From Ricinus communis (taxonomy: Eukaryota > Streptophyta > Magnoliopsida > Malpighiales > Euphorbiaceae), in NCBI RefSeq assembly GCF_019578655.1, contig NC_063265.1, forward strand, positions 13,488,501 to 13,552,500: DNA of 64,000 nucleotides, given 5' to 3'. Position 1 is the stretch's first letter; every line of letters begins with the position of its first letter. The notes under the pieces are model-generated. The model was not told the DNA's origin, ran no database searches, and saw only the letters and a program-made list of their open reading frames with translations. Of the stretch, positions 48,731 to 60,700 are shown one piece after another. Both the position numbers and the translations under genes were made by a program.

Positions 48731-49540
48731 TCAGAAGACGTCATCATATGAGTCATCATCCATTGGCTGGGAGTCTTGCATGAGAGCTTCTTGCTGTGCC
48801 CTGGTTAAGGTAGGGTCATCCAGTGGGGTTGGAAGATTAGAGGAACAGGAATGTTCAATGGATTGTCCAGTTGATTGATGTCCATTGAAAGTGCAGACTA
48901 ATGGTGCAGAGATATTAGCTGTCCTTAATTCATTCCTGTATTGCAGGGCCCGCTTTAGTTCTTCTGTGATTGCTGGAGGAGCAAGATGTAAAGGACTATC
49001 AAGTGTTCTCCAATAGTGACAGATATTTTGAGTTGCATATGTGTCTTCTGATAGTCGGAGATAAGGCCTGTGCAATATGAAAATGGCATGGTATTCCGAA
49101 GCTCTGGAATTGTTGTCTGAGAATAACTGGTGCTCATGAATAAGTTTAAGGAGATTTTCTGTCCATTGATATGGAGTTTTGAACTAGGTAAGGAATCTCC
49201 ATGGATATGACCCCGAGTTTGCTTCATTGTTGAAGAAGTGTAAGAGATTCATAATGGGCACTTCTATAGCATGATGACAGACTGTAGATAGGCACCATAG
49301 AAACCATAACTCACTTTCATGCTTTGGATGTTCAGGGGATAAGTGGTAAATCAGACACCAAGGGTAGTCTGGAAAGAAGAAGTTGGGTTGTATTGGGAGT
49401 GAGAAGGTTTGTTGAAAAGTTGCCAGATAATGGAACATCATGTTTCGGGCAAAGTCTGTGACTTGTTTGGTTGTAAGGTTGTTGGGAAGATCTGGTGGTG
49501 AAGGAGGTTGCAGGTTGGATCTGGAAGATGGAGAAGCCAT
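48731..49540 (-). pseudogene. Unknown C-terminal extension or ORF2 of the pararetrovirus
   Basis: Downstream of RNase H the same frame continues for about 270 codons from an internal Met (49540) to the stop at 48731, with one TAG at about 49186. The N-terminal part is Ser/Pro-rich, the middle is aromatic- and His-rich, and the end is acidic (DDDSYDDVF). I recognise no domain. In several pararetroviruses a second product follows the replicase, so this could be a fused or read-through ORF2. It may equally be a lineage-specific tail. Confidence 0.55.
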
Positions 49541-49939
49541 AAAGATTATGGGAAGATTTATTGTAGAGGTGAGAAGAACTATAGGCTGATTCTGAGGCTT
49601 GGAAAGTCTGGATAAGAAATCCGGGATTAAGTTTCTTATCCCTTTTATATGCTCAACCTTAAAGTCATACCTGCTGAACCATGATTTTAATCGCAATAGT
49701 TGGGGCTCAGGCAAGGTCTTCTGGTTGGATTCAAGAATCTTTGGGAAGGAAGAGTTGTCCATCCGAACCAGGAAGTGTTGTCCAATCAGGAAGAATTCAA
49801 ACTTTTTTATCCCGTACTTGACCGCCAAAATTTCCTTGTAGGTTGTGTGATAATGTTTTTCTGAAGAGGAAAACTGACCCGATGCATATCCACATAATTG
49901 TTCCTTGTCGTGGAGCTTTTCTAGGAGGATGGCCCCCAT
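49541..49939 (-). pseudogene. Pararetroviral RNase H domain
   Basis: Follows the RT after a single frameshift between 49921 and 49939. Readable blocks are GQFSSSEKHYHTTYKEILAV and IGQHFLVRMDN, and the first catalytic Asp is in LQTDASDYAWG on the other side of the shift. The domain ends with FLSRLSKP. Confidence 0.82.
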
Positions 49940-50736
49940 GCATAGTCAGATGCATCTGTTTGGAGAATAAGTCCTCCTGCTGATGGGATTGTAAAAGGTG
50001 GCGGATTGTGAGCCAGCTCTTTTAATTTTTTGACAGCTGTTGTTTGTTCCGCTCCCCATGGAGGAGGGTTCTTCTTGAGCATCTTTGAGAGGTGGCACGT
50101 GTAACTAGAGAGGTGTGGAATGGCCTCTCGAACATAGTTCAGGATTCCAAGGAACTGTTGAATTTGTTTTACTGATAAATTCTCTTTCGAAAAATTATCA
50201 AGTTCCTTTGTCAGGTGGGGACCATATGTGTACTGGCCATTCTTGAAATGCATTCCGAGAAATTCAATTTCTCGTTGGCCAATAGTGCTCTTCTTTTCTG
50301 ACAACATAATGCCATATTTCTGGATGATGGCAAGGAACTGTTGTAACAGTTGGTGATGGTCCTCTACTGTTTCTGAGAATAGAAGGATGTCATCGATGTA
50401 GATCAAAGAAGAGTAAAGAATAGGCCTAAAAATCTCAATCATTGTCTTCTGGAATTGAGATGGGGCTGTCTTGAGCCCAAAGGGCATAACAGTCCACTGG
50501 TATTGGGCATTAGGGATACAAAATGCAGTCTTGTATCTCTCTGTGGGCTGGATACCGAGTTGCCAAAAGCCCGCCTTTAGGTCAAATTTGGAATAGTATT
50601 GGGCCTTTTGGATGTGGACCTTGAGACTTGAGATCCGAGGGAGAGGAAATTTGTTGTCTTGAAGGAAATGGTTTAAGGGCTTGTAGTCTATGACAAGCCT
50701 CTTCTTTCCTCGGATCCTTTCAGACCTTTTTTTCAC
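49921..50736 (-). pseudogene. Pararetroviral reverse transcriptase
   Basis: An uninterrupted frame of about 270 codons. Motifs are VIDYKPLNHFL, KFPLPRI, KFDLKAGFWQLGI, VMPFGLKTAPSQFQ, the catalytic YIDDILLFS and FLGMHFKNG. It is joined in the same frame to the protease block, separated only by a TAA at about 50759. RT with these motifs but no integrase downstream supports Caulimoviridae. It turns noncoding at the RNase H frameshift. Confidence 0.88.
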
Positions 50737-50757
50737 ATAAAAGGCTTGGCAAGCCCA

Positions 50758-51537
50758 TTATGAAGTAGTGGGTTCAATTAGACCTTCTTTAATGCTGTCG
50801 CATTCGACGGCAAGGGCTAGGTCTATGGGGGACATTCCCATGTGTGTGGCTTTAGTAGGGTTAATGTCTTCATTAAGTTTGAAGGGGAGGCTGACATAGA
50901 ACTGTGGATTTTTCCACAGAGGAAGAGGATGTTGAAAATGTGAATGAGATTCTGGACAGAACTGAAGGAATTTTTCTGTGTATGGAAGGAATGGTAGAAT
51001 AGTATCCGTCACAGAAAACAGATTTGAAGTTTCAGTGTATGGCCGAAACTGTCTTTTGAACATTATGCCAGTTGGAAGGATTTGGAGTTTTTGAGCTTGG
51101 TGATAAACATCAAATCCTATCAGGATATCCTTATTTGGAAGATCTGAACCAATGATATGCGTCCATACAACGCAATCAGGAAAGAACTGTATTCTGATCT
51201 TCTGTCTTGTGATCAGAGTGGTTTTGAAGGTTTGACCATTGGCTGCCCTGAAGAACTGATCATGGGGCTTCCAATACTTTGATGGGAGAACCATTGGGTT
51301 CATCATGCTTCTTTGTGCTCCAGTGTCAAAGAAAGCTATTACTGGTACAGGCTTGGAGTATTTTGAGGATAGTATCTGTATGGGAATATATGGGACAGGA
51401 GGAGGTTTTGTAGTAAATTGAAAAGTTTCAGGAGGTGGAGAAACAAAGAAAGAAGACAGTAGGGTTGGAGAGAGAGGATATTGTATTACATCTTCCAGAA
51501 TACTCTTCTGACTTTCTTCATGCAGACCAATCATCAA
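50758..51537 (-). pseudogene. Pararetroviral aspartic protease region
   Basis: The frame includes the active-site triad in VIAFFDTGAQRSMM and a later ILIGFDVYHQAQK, arranged as in retroviral-type proteases. It ends at a TAA at about 50759, after which the RT follows in the same frame. Confidence 0.8.
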
Positions 51538-51599
51538 GATTGGTATTTCACTATCGTCCGAGTCCTAAGAAGATTCTTGTGAGGACTCGTGAGTCTTAG

Positions 51600-53355
51600 A
51601 ATTCCATTTCTAACCCAAATAAGCTTTCTGGGGTAAGATCTTCTTGCTCTGAAAGTAGAGATTCTATCTCCTCTTCAAAAGAGTCTGTAAGAGATAAAGA
51701 CATGCTGACTTGTTGAATCATCTTCACGACTTTTCCGGATTCCTAGGACAATTTTTTGCATAATGTCCTTCCTTTCGCAGGATGAAACATCCTGTCAAAC
51801 TTGTACCGGGTTCCGCTTTTTTACGGAAGTATTTGAATTTCTTTGGGTTCTTTTCCCTGAACTTCTTGTTGTTGCGTGTATTTCCGGAAATGATGTCCGG
51901 ATTTCTTCTTACGGGTCAGACAGACGCAGTTTGGCGGCTTTGCACTTAATCTGGAGGTGGTTCTTGTTGCAAGCCTTTTGGACTATCAAGTCCCTTTGAG
52001 ACAACCTTTTGAATAACTCTTGTTGATCACACAGTCTTTTAATGGAAGAGAGTGTGAATTGCCAGATTTCGCCAAGTGTAATAGAGGTGGTCTCTTTCAG
52101 AATGCAATCATATTATTAACCTCAGGTTGTATTTCATCTGGCAGAGAGGTGATGAAGGTATACTTTAGTGTACGTCACCATCATGTCCTCCGATGACATA
52201 GTAGAGCTTGGACATAGCCGAATAGTGCTTTTCCAGATCCTTCATTTTGAATGAACAGCATTTTCGATCAAAGAACTCTTGTTTCTGCTGTCTTATGACA
52301 AGGTCATAACTTCCAAGGAACTGGTTATGGAGGATCGTTACTGCTGCTGATGGAGTTGGCAGAGTGACAAATTGAAGCCTAGTGTATTCAGGCTGGGACT
52401 GAAACCAATCTCTTAAGCTTCCGGTAAACCTTGTGACAAATTCGGCAAGGACTTTTTTGAGTGTGGCCCCTTCAAGGGTCATCTGAAGATCAATCCATGC
52501 CAAGAATTCGGAAAGCTTATCCTTCCATTTTGATGGTGGTAAGTCATCAAAAGTGAACCAAGGTCCTGTGCTAGCTGGTTTTGACCTTGGGTTTGGAGCT
52601 CCAGTGGGAGCAAAAAATGATTGAGCATCCTCATCTTCAGGTTCCACTATTTCTGGACTGGGATCAGTAGCAGAAGTGTTCATGAGGATCTCAGTGATGT
52701 CCGCCATTTCTGAATTGTCTGAAGAGGATTCTGAATCATACGGACTGATGAGAGATTGCTCTGGAAGTTTGTCTTTAGAGGCTAGAGGAGGAGAGGTTTT
52801 CTTTTGCTGGGTTTCTGAGTTTTTTGGGTAAAGGTGAGAGAATGTGTCAAAGGGCTGATAAAGAGTTTCTTGTGGTTGTTCTGGTTGTGAAAGAAAAGGG
52901 AAAGAAGAAAAGTACGAAGGAGCAATAGCCGATGAGGTTGAAGCTGCTGATATGAAAGTTGGAATTGCAGCAGACTGGTTTTTTCGGAGATCATTTTCAA
53001 TTTGATCTATCTGCTTCTTCAGCCGGGAAATCTCCTTTTGCTTTTGCATAAAAGAGGGGGTGATCGGCTGAGGTATCCGGAGCTCTTTGTCCAAAGCTTG
53101 ATACTTTTCTGTCAGGGATGAGTACAGTTGTAGGACTTCTTGTGAAAAAGTATCTAGCTTGTGATCTATGTTTTGAACCAAGTGTAGTGCTTGATCCAAT
53201 TTTCCATCTATCTTCTTCAAATAAGTATTTTGGACAATAGAATTAGATGTTTGCCAGTTGAGTACTTCTTCAGGGGGTGTCAGCGGTTCCAAGTTTCCAG
53301 AGGGTGAAATCCGTGTAGGAAGGATTTCAGATCTTTTGTTCTCTGTTTTTCCCAA
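51600..53355 (-). pseudogene. Pararetroviral capsid region with coiled coil and zinc knuckle
   Basis: The open part 53355-52165 has a predicted coiled coil (about 53200-52990, EISRLKKQIDQIENDLRK), then an acidic Ser-rich spacer, then a capsid-like core (WFTFDDLPPSKWKDKLSEFL and DLEKHYSAMSKLYYVI). After a stop and frame changes a knuckle reads CFILRKEGHYAKNC (51789-51748), in which the second Cys is replaced by Leu. Capsid regions of plant pararetroviruses carry a single CCHC knuckle near their end. Confidence 0.72.
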
Positions 53356-53520
53356 GGGAGGAAAATTCTCTAGTTATAACATGAAACATTCTTGAACCAA
53401 GGGTTATACCGCTGATACAGGTGACAGAGATGAAGTAGGTCCAAAAGTTCGTGGCATTGTTATACCTGGCCCAATGTTTTGTACCTCTTGTACTAAATCG
53501 ACGGCACCGGGTTTCCAACC

Positions 53521-54031
53521 CTATAAACCTTCGATCCGTCTGAATCTCCGCTCGCAAGTCGCAGGGGGTTTGCCATATTCAATGTTGAGTTGTGCCATAA
53601 TTTCCTTGAACTCATCATAAGAAACATCAATGACTGTTTTTCCTTCTTTGGCAAGAAACTCAATTGCCTCATCGAACATTGGCAGTGGCTTTTTATTTTT
53701 TCTCTGGGAACCATCTGGATCCCGATCATCTGGCTTAGGATGAATCTTTGAACAAGAAGTATCCAAAGACATCTTCTTTGGATGCTGAAAGCAGGGTTCA
53801 GCATAATCCATATCATCATTACATAGGCATTCTAGCTTACACATTTTTGGGGCTACATCCCAGACAAAGTGTCCTCCGACTTGCGGCATAGATCCGGTTG
53901 CCAGATGCTTGAAAGGAGTGAATAGGGATCTTCTCCCTAGGCCGTGATACAGGTTGTATCATTGATGCTTGGAAAATTGATGGTGCTGAGGACGATTCCT
54001 CAGTTCTTGTAAAGACTGTCTTAAATTCCAT
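53521..54031 (-). pseudogene. Pararetroviral linker between movement and capsid regions
   Basis: Two overlapping frames (54031-53837 and 53889-53521) separated by a shift. The second carries several Cys residues (CKLECLCNDDMD) and an alpha-helical segment (FDEAIEFLAKEGKTVID). I do not recognise a named domain. The stretch up to the movement protein stop (54188) is decayed. Confidence 0.5.
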
Positions 54032-54187
54032 CCTTTCTTCGAATAAAGAGGGGATCTGTGGCTTGTCGGTTTTGATTGAGATGCTTGGAGCTTCTCATAA
54101 TTTGCTACCCACTCAATAGGAATTAGTTTCGTAGATTTTCCTTTTCAAGTCGCCGAGGAGCTTGAACTATTGTAGGGTCCGACCGAA

Positions 54188-54847
54188 TCAGCCCATGATG
54201 TACAAAGCATCGGATGAGGCTTGAAAGCCCGGGATCCGCAAGTTAAGTGCATGATCCTGCAATCGATAAACGATCTGATGGTGAAGAGTCGCTGAGAGAG
54301 CATTTTCAACCTGACTAGCTCCCGTGATTTGGACTTGTACTTTCAAGGCAGTGGACAGATAAGGGTCACTCAGAGAGAGGTTAAAGTTTGGGAAGAAAGT
54401 CAAAACAACACTACCAGTGTTGAGTGTTGTGACTATTGTCCCAATCACTGCATGCTCGTACTTGAGATAACGAGTGTCCAGGAGCGACATACGTGCTGTA
54501 ACAGGCAATCCCATCCTTCCATGATAGGAAAGGACAAGTCTCACGGCTCCAAGATGGAGATGAGAATAGCCTTGTTTCCGCCATTGTTCTATGAAAGAGG
54601 TGGGGATTTCTAGAGTAACATACTGCTCTTGAGAAGTAGCAGTAAGTGAACACTGAGAAAGTGAGGAAGATTGAACATATTCTTTTATAGTGAGGGGTTT
54701 TTTGTGGATGATTTGGTTAAAGGTTTTTCTGACAAAGTTCTGCTTCTTGAATATATTGTAAGGGTTGATGATAGGTACTAGAGTATCTTCTATCTGTACG
54801 TTATCAGGGATATGGGAGATCTCAACAAGGTGGTCTATATGATTACA
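54188..54847 (-). pseudogene. Pararetroviral movement protein (30K superfamily), 5' truncated
   Basis: One frame is open from 54847 to a stop at 54188, but no ATG is found at its start, so the N-terminus is lost at the integration border or by mutation. It has the LxDxR-type motif of 30K movement proteins (SLLDTRYLKYEHAVIG) and following beta-rich segments. Movement proteins of this superfamily are never found in ordinary LTR retrotransposons, which makes this the clearest sign of a viral origin. Confidence 0.75.
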
Positions 54848-55766
54848 TTATATATAGTCTCCACATGTCATAATAAATGCATAAAAGCTCACACATTCAT
54901 TCTCTCACATAAACACATTCATTCTCTCACATAAATCCAATTTTATAATCCCACATGTGTATATAAGCCTTATTTTATATGCATCAACTATGATAAATTT
55001 AATAATATAATACTATTATTAGAAACTTTGTCTTTTCTTCCTTCTATATCTATACTTATTAAAACTCCTATGTATATATGTTTTAATTTGCGACAGATAT
55101 AATATTTTTTTTATTTAAAATATATATAAATTATAGTTTGTTTATATATAATTTATAATATAATTAGCTCATATGATAATAGCGTTTATTTTTTAGAGTT
55201 GGAAGTCTTAAATTTAAATATTTTTATTCGTATTAATTATTTTTATATATACAAATTTAAAAAGAAATTGAATTTAAATATTTTAATTATCATTGAATTA
55301 TTTTTTGGTGAGTGCTACTATTACGTTCCTATAAACACTAAATAAGTAAAGAAAAAAGAAAAAAATGAGAAAGAAGAGAAGAAAAATAAAAGTAGAAGGC
55401 AAAAGGAAGTGGGGCGAGGATCCCGTTTTATAAGAGGATGTTAGAAGCAGGCAACGATTCCTTTTCTTCATTTATAAAGGGCCGGAATTTTTCCACGCGC
55501 TAAGAAATTGAAACCTTTTATTTAACAATAATAAAAAAAAAAAGATATTATTATTATTATTAATTTTTGGATTCGGGGTGAGGGACCCTAAATACTTTTT
55601 CTTTTCCTTTTTCTCTTAATGGCTTTTTAAAGGAACAAAACAATAAAGAACGGATGTGGGTTCTACACTTGGAAGGCTTCTATTGGTTGTTATTTAGCTC
55701 ACTCATTTTCCCACTCATATTTGTAGCCACCCACAATTCCCCACTCTCATCTAGCCAACCCCCAAA

Positions 55767-55804
<38 letters not shown>

Positions 55805-56929
55805 AGGTAGATCAGACATCATCTATGAGTAAATTATGATGCAAATAGTCAATTTTTGAAATACATAATAAATTATGGTATTTATGATTGATAATTTGGA
55901 CTTTCTTTTAAAACAGAACTTAAAATACTGAATTCTTTTTGTGCTTAGGCAATTGACTATTTTTTTTCATATGGTATATGGGAATAAATTTTAAGAAAAA
56001 GTATAAATTATCTATTATGTATTTACAACAGATAAATAACATGCAGGTTAACAAATATTTTGCATGATGTATTGATATTATTTTATCTTTTTTAATAATA
56101 TAAATTATGTTTATCTGAATTTATTTAGGTCTGTGAATTATATAATATATCGAGCCAAATAATAATTGGATTATACCCCTATGTTGGTGGACTCTTCATT
56201 TTCATTTTCGCTAAAGTTTGACTTTTGAGTCTGCCATTGGAAATTGGAGGGACTTCTTTTGCTTTTGAAGGTGTGTGTGTGGCTGCATTAGAACTTTATT
56301 CCTCCAGAATGTAAAACAAGATGCGAGGGAATTGACTCCATCTCATCTAACAAAAATGCAATTTTTAATTATGAAGAAAAAGACCAGAAATAGTTTTTGC
56401 TGACAATAAAAGAATTGGCATAAGATGGATGCTTCTTATACGACGCAGTTCTGTTCTTTTGTTGTCACAAAATCTTTTTGGAGATTCCACTTCAGCTGTG
56501 ATTGTGCAGTCTGCAACAAAAAGTATTTCAGTAGCTTTTGTAGCTGAACGCAGGATATAGAGATGGGCTGGGCCATCTCTGCTTTAAGTCCTTTTACTTT
56601 TGCTGCCCTTTTCCTTTCCCAAGTACCTACTATTTTAGCATTACATGTTTATTTGTTTTCTAGGAAAAATTGATAATGAAGCACCCACTGCTGGATAACT
56701 GAATAAAATTAAATATTTTAAGATAATTAATTGTAAGAGTTCAAATAGAATAAGAAAATTTCTAAGAAAGATGGGATTGTATTCAAAAGAAAATAAATAA
56801 AAAAAGGAACAGTACAACCATTATTGAAGGCAGTATCTAATAATTTCATATACTTCAAATAGGGCAAAATGCTGTTAGAGGAAAGAATCTGGAAACTGGA
56901 GGCAATCTGGTCAGTGAAGTATGGAGTAG
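54848..56929. other. AT-rich intergenic region
   Basis: No supported gene. Contains a pure run of about 33 A at 55770-55802. A short frame at 55654-55839 is a hydrophobic stretch followed by polylysine from that A run and is not credible. Confidence 0.45.
55770..55802. repeat. Poly-A tract (33 A)
   Basis: Uninterrupted run of A. It could be a retroposon tail, but the sequence to its left shows no RNA-derived features I can name. Confidence 0.9.
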
Positions 56930-57193
56930 GGTGAATGAGGCAGTGCAGGTTGACGAAGGGAGGATCAAGTGGAAGCAACCTGAAGAGCAAAAGAACAGGG
57001 AAGGTGCGTCCTCCATGTAGTTAGGTGGTCTTGAGTTCAGAATCAATCAGGGGTGGCCAAAGCATGAAGGATTATTAGGGAGTGAGAACTACACTGGAAA
57101 ATGGGGATGTGGTTTCGGATACGAGGATGTTCGGGCACTAATGATTATTAGAGTACTATATGATATCTATAGAAAAAAAAAAAAAAAAAAAAA
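56930..57193 (+). mobile_element. Possible SINE
   Basis: About 260 bp ending in a 21-A tail (57173-57193). The interior has GTGGTCTTGAGTTCAGAATC (57026-57045), loosely like an RNA polymerase III box B. No target duplication was found and no left border is visible, so this is only a candidate. Confidence 0.25.
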
Positions 57194-57684
57194 CTTAGTA
57201 ATTTGTTGTTAATCTTCTCATTGTCTCACGTCCCTCGCAGGCTGCAACAGCCAATCAAGGATAACCAGAAAGTTGGGGCTGGGCCCAATTGATATCAACC
57301 TACGAACCCATTTTCTCAGTTTCGAAATCGGGCCATCTAATTGCAACCCCAATGAATACAAAAATACTTTCGTCCGAGAATCTCCTAAAAGCAGGGGAAG
57401 GAAAGCTCAAGGGAAAAATGTAAGTTTGATTGAGATAATAAAGGAAAGGGCTGTTCTTCACAAACTGTAGGGAAATTAATGTTTTCTTTATAAATAGAAA
57501 CAATTCGAGTCTAATTTTACAACCCTAAAAGGAAGAAATGGGAGATGGTGGTGAGCATCTTTTGTGCTGAGACACTCACATGCTCAAACCCACCAATCTT
57601 CTTTGTTGTTATTTGATGAGGCTTTTCAGGAAGTTTCTCTGAATGAGTGCAGCTTTAGATTCCAAGCATGTGAAAGCTACTTTC

Positions 57685-57716
<32 letters not shown>

Positions 57717-60700
57717 CTTTTGGGTAGTTAAAATCAATTTCTTTAGTGAAAAAAGTACATTTTATGTACAATTTATACGGAAAAGAAAAATATTAAATCA
57801 GGTTACAAGTTAAGTGGAACAAAAAGAATTTGTCCCATGGCTGTTTTTTAGGTAACTTTTTCTGTTTCCGTCCGCTTTATCTTCATTTTTAAGATAATTA
57901 GCTTTCAACAAATTAATTCACCAGAACTCATGGGGAGACTAGATTTAGTTTTGCAATTTATTAATTATATATTTCTATCATAATTCACAAATTAGGATCA
58001 TTGAGAAAAATAAGTGATTAAGCAGAAAGACTAATCAAAAGTTGGGTATTTGTGGAGATAAATATAAGGGCAAGGATGGATTAGAGAATGGGAAAGAAAA
58101 GTGCAAGTTGCTGGGTGGAACCCGACAGTTGCGAAATTGGAAGGGGAAACTCTCATAAAAGCAAAGAGCTTACGTAGTAAAGTGGGATTAGTATAGGTTA
58201 TTACAATGACATCTTTTTCATGTCTATTTTCATATTTTGTGTGGTCCTATTATCCAAGTCTTGTCCTTCATTATTTCTGTCATGCCCCGGAATCCTCTCT
58301 TACCTCTTGCCTAAGAAAGGCACTTATTCCTTTTTCTTTTCTTTTCTTTTTTTTTTTTAACAAAAGAAAAATCTTATTTTACATCATTAAAAGAGAAATT
58401 TATAATTTTGTAGTTCTGATTGAATTATAACAATGATGTGGAAAACTATATAAACCCCCTAACAAGTCCATTTATTTTATTTTTCATTAGAGAACTAATA
58501 CTTATAGCTACATAGATGACAAGCATGTGTTAAGTGGTAAGGGTTTTTACATTTTAAAACTGAAAGATGTCTACTTTAAATTTTTTTTTTTATATACACT
58601 AGATGAATTTTTATTTTTGTAGTGAGTATAATAAAATAACTACTTTATATATATATAGTTCACAATTTATTAGACTCCTATAAATAAATAAAAATATTTA
58701 AATTTAAGATTTTCTGAAACTTCATAAGTAAAATTATCAATTACAATACTATTAATTTATTAGCTTTATTTATTAAAATGTCGAGTTAACAAATGTTCAT
58801 TGATAAGCTTAATTTTGAATTTATTAATGTCAACTTTGTGCTCTACAAGATTATCTTATATCAATTTTAGTTTTATCCTAATAAGATACCACTGAAATAA
58901 TTTGATGTATTAATTAAGTAATAATTTCATAATTTTAGCTGCGAACTGGATCGTAATTTGAGTGTGTTATGTGAGATGCTTATCAAAGTTTAGTGATTGA
59001 TAATATATATATAGTTTAATAAGAATTTAGTAACTGTGAAGCCTAAATTAATCTTCAATAGCTTTAAATGGAAGAAATGGGGCGCCCAAATATCCTGCAA
59101 ACACGTATGTATGACAATTAAAAGGCATGTAAATCATAAAAAGAAATGAAATAAAAATAGAAGAGTGCACTTGGGTCAACTGTGAAATCCATAGCCACTT
59201 TTGAATTTCTCCACCCTTTTTTTTTTTTTTTTTAATTGTTTCTAGAGATTCAAACTATTGGAGGCTTCTTTACTTGTACAATCTTTTTCATATAATTGTT
59301 TCTTCTATCCAAATATGATCATATGAGTGTCTTTGTGGTTGTGGGTGCTTTTTATTTAATATGAATTTCCCATCCAAATATTTTTAGTATTTTGTGAGAG
59401 ATGCTGGACTATAAAATGCTCCACTTTTAAACATGGCATATGATGCCTACAAAGGCATCATATGGAAATGATTAGAATAAAGGAGTGAGCACTAGTTCTT
59501 CAACCCAGACATCAAATGTTCTAATTATTTTCACAACACTTTCATGCAATATAAAAAAGAAAAGAAAAAGTATTTCCAGAATTAGGGTTTCATTTGCTTG
59601 AAGGCAATCAAACGTGCAAGCACTATTTACATATTGGAGGAGAAAAGGGAGGCAGCCAAAAAATGAAATTGCCTTAGCAGGAATCCTACTCCTTTTTAAA
59701 CTCTGAGTGTCTCTTCAAATTTGTTAACGTGTAAATTGAATTCAAATGCCTATTCAAAAGGGCAATTCACAAAATGGTTAAACTAAAGTAATATTGAAAA
59801 ATCCGACATATGCCCCACAAAACCAAGAAAGAATGGTAAGTTAGCAGAAACCCAAGAAAACCAAAACTAAAAATAGAGAATACAAAGAAAAACATAATTA
59901 AAGAAGCACAAAGACATTTTTAAGTGAATAACATATTTTACTCAAAAGACAATAATTGCATCCTTTGACGTTTCTCTCTTTCTCCTTAAAAACCTCTTCA
60001 ACACCCACACGCAAACTCCTTTGACTCTCAAACAAATAATAAATAAATAAAAGAAAAGGAAAGGAAAAAAAATCACAGCCGCAATTAGGCTTACGAAAGC
60101 CAACTTTTCTTTCCATACCATACACAAGTGGGCTTGGAGCATTTGCTTGTGGGAATCTTAATCTCTTTTCATTCTTCTTTCCATTTTCTTTTTCTTCTTC
60201 CAATTTACTCCTCATCATTTTTTATTTTTTTTTATTTGCATTCTTACTTAATATTAAATGATGAAATACTTATGGATCATTCAATATTAAAGTATAAAAT
60301 ATAATATTTTAATAAAATATAAAATATTTTTTTATTAATTGTGAACTTCCTTTTATAAATTAGTGTTAAACATAATAAATAAATTTATTTCTATTATATT
60401 GTATAAAATAAAATAATACGATAAATAATAGCATTTGTTTTTTTATACTCGTTATAAAAGTAATTAGTATGAAAAAAGAGAATTCGACTTAATATTTTTA
60501 ATTTAAAAAGTAAAAACTCTGACCGTTGAGATTAAAACTAAAACTCTTTGAAGTGTAAAATATTGGTTTATGAATTGTGGAGAAGGAGTTTCCCTTCTCC
60601 TTACGGAATTAGGCTTCTTCATTTGTCAATGTTTGAGGCTCCAATTTAACTAAATCTAAAATCTCAAAAACTGTCCCACGTTATCCTCCACTTCAAATTT

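Larger units (their letters stand above)
48056..54847 (-). mobile_element. Endogenous pararetrovirus (Caulimoviridae-like), defective
   Basis: A 6.8-kb minus-strand copy ordered: movement protein, linker, capsid region with zinc knuckle, aspartic protease, reverse transcriptase, RNase H, extension, then a promoter-like intergenic segment and part of a leader. There is no integrase and there are no LTRs, and a movement protein is present, which separates it from LTR retrotransposons. The single-polyprotein layout suggests Petuvirus or Florendovirus relatives; assignment needs an RT tree. It is broken by several frameshifts and stops, by truncation inside the movement protein (right end), and by loss of the leader and any recognisable Met-tRNA primer site. 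It is old, non-replicating and vertically inherited. The borders are approximate and no target repeat was seen. Confidence 0.85.

Noticed and set aside
54600..54847. Met-tRNA primer-binding site for the pararetrovirus
   Set aside because: No match to the usual TGGTATCAGAGC was found here or in the leader segment at 48056-48365.
55654..55839. Hydrophobic frame ending in polylysine
   Set aside because: The polylysine comes from the 33-A tract; not a credible protein.
59898..60218. 106-residue minus-strand frame with Lys/Glu-rich start and Cys residues
   Set aside because: Derived from A/T- and purine-rich low-complexity DNA; no signal peptide or family motif.
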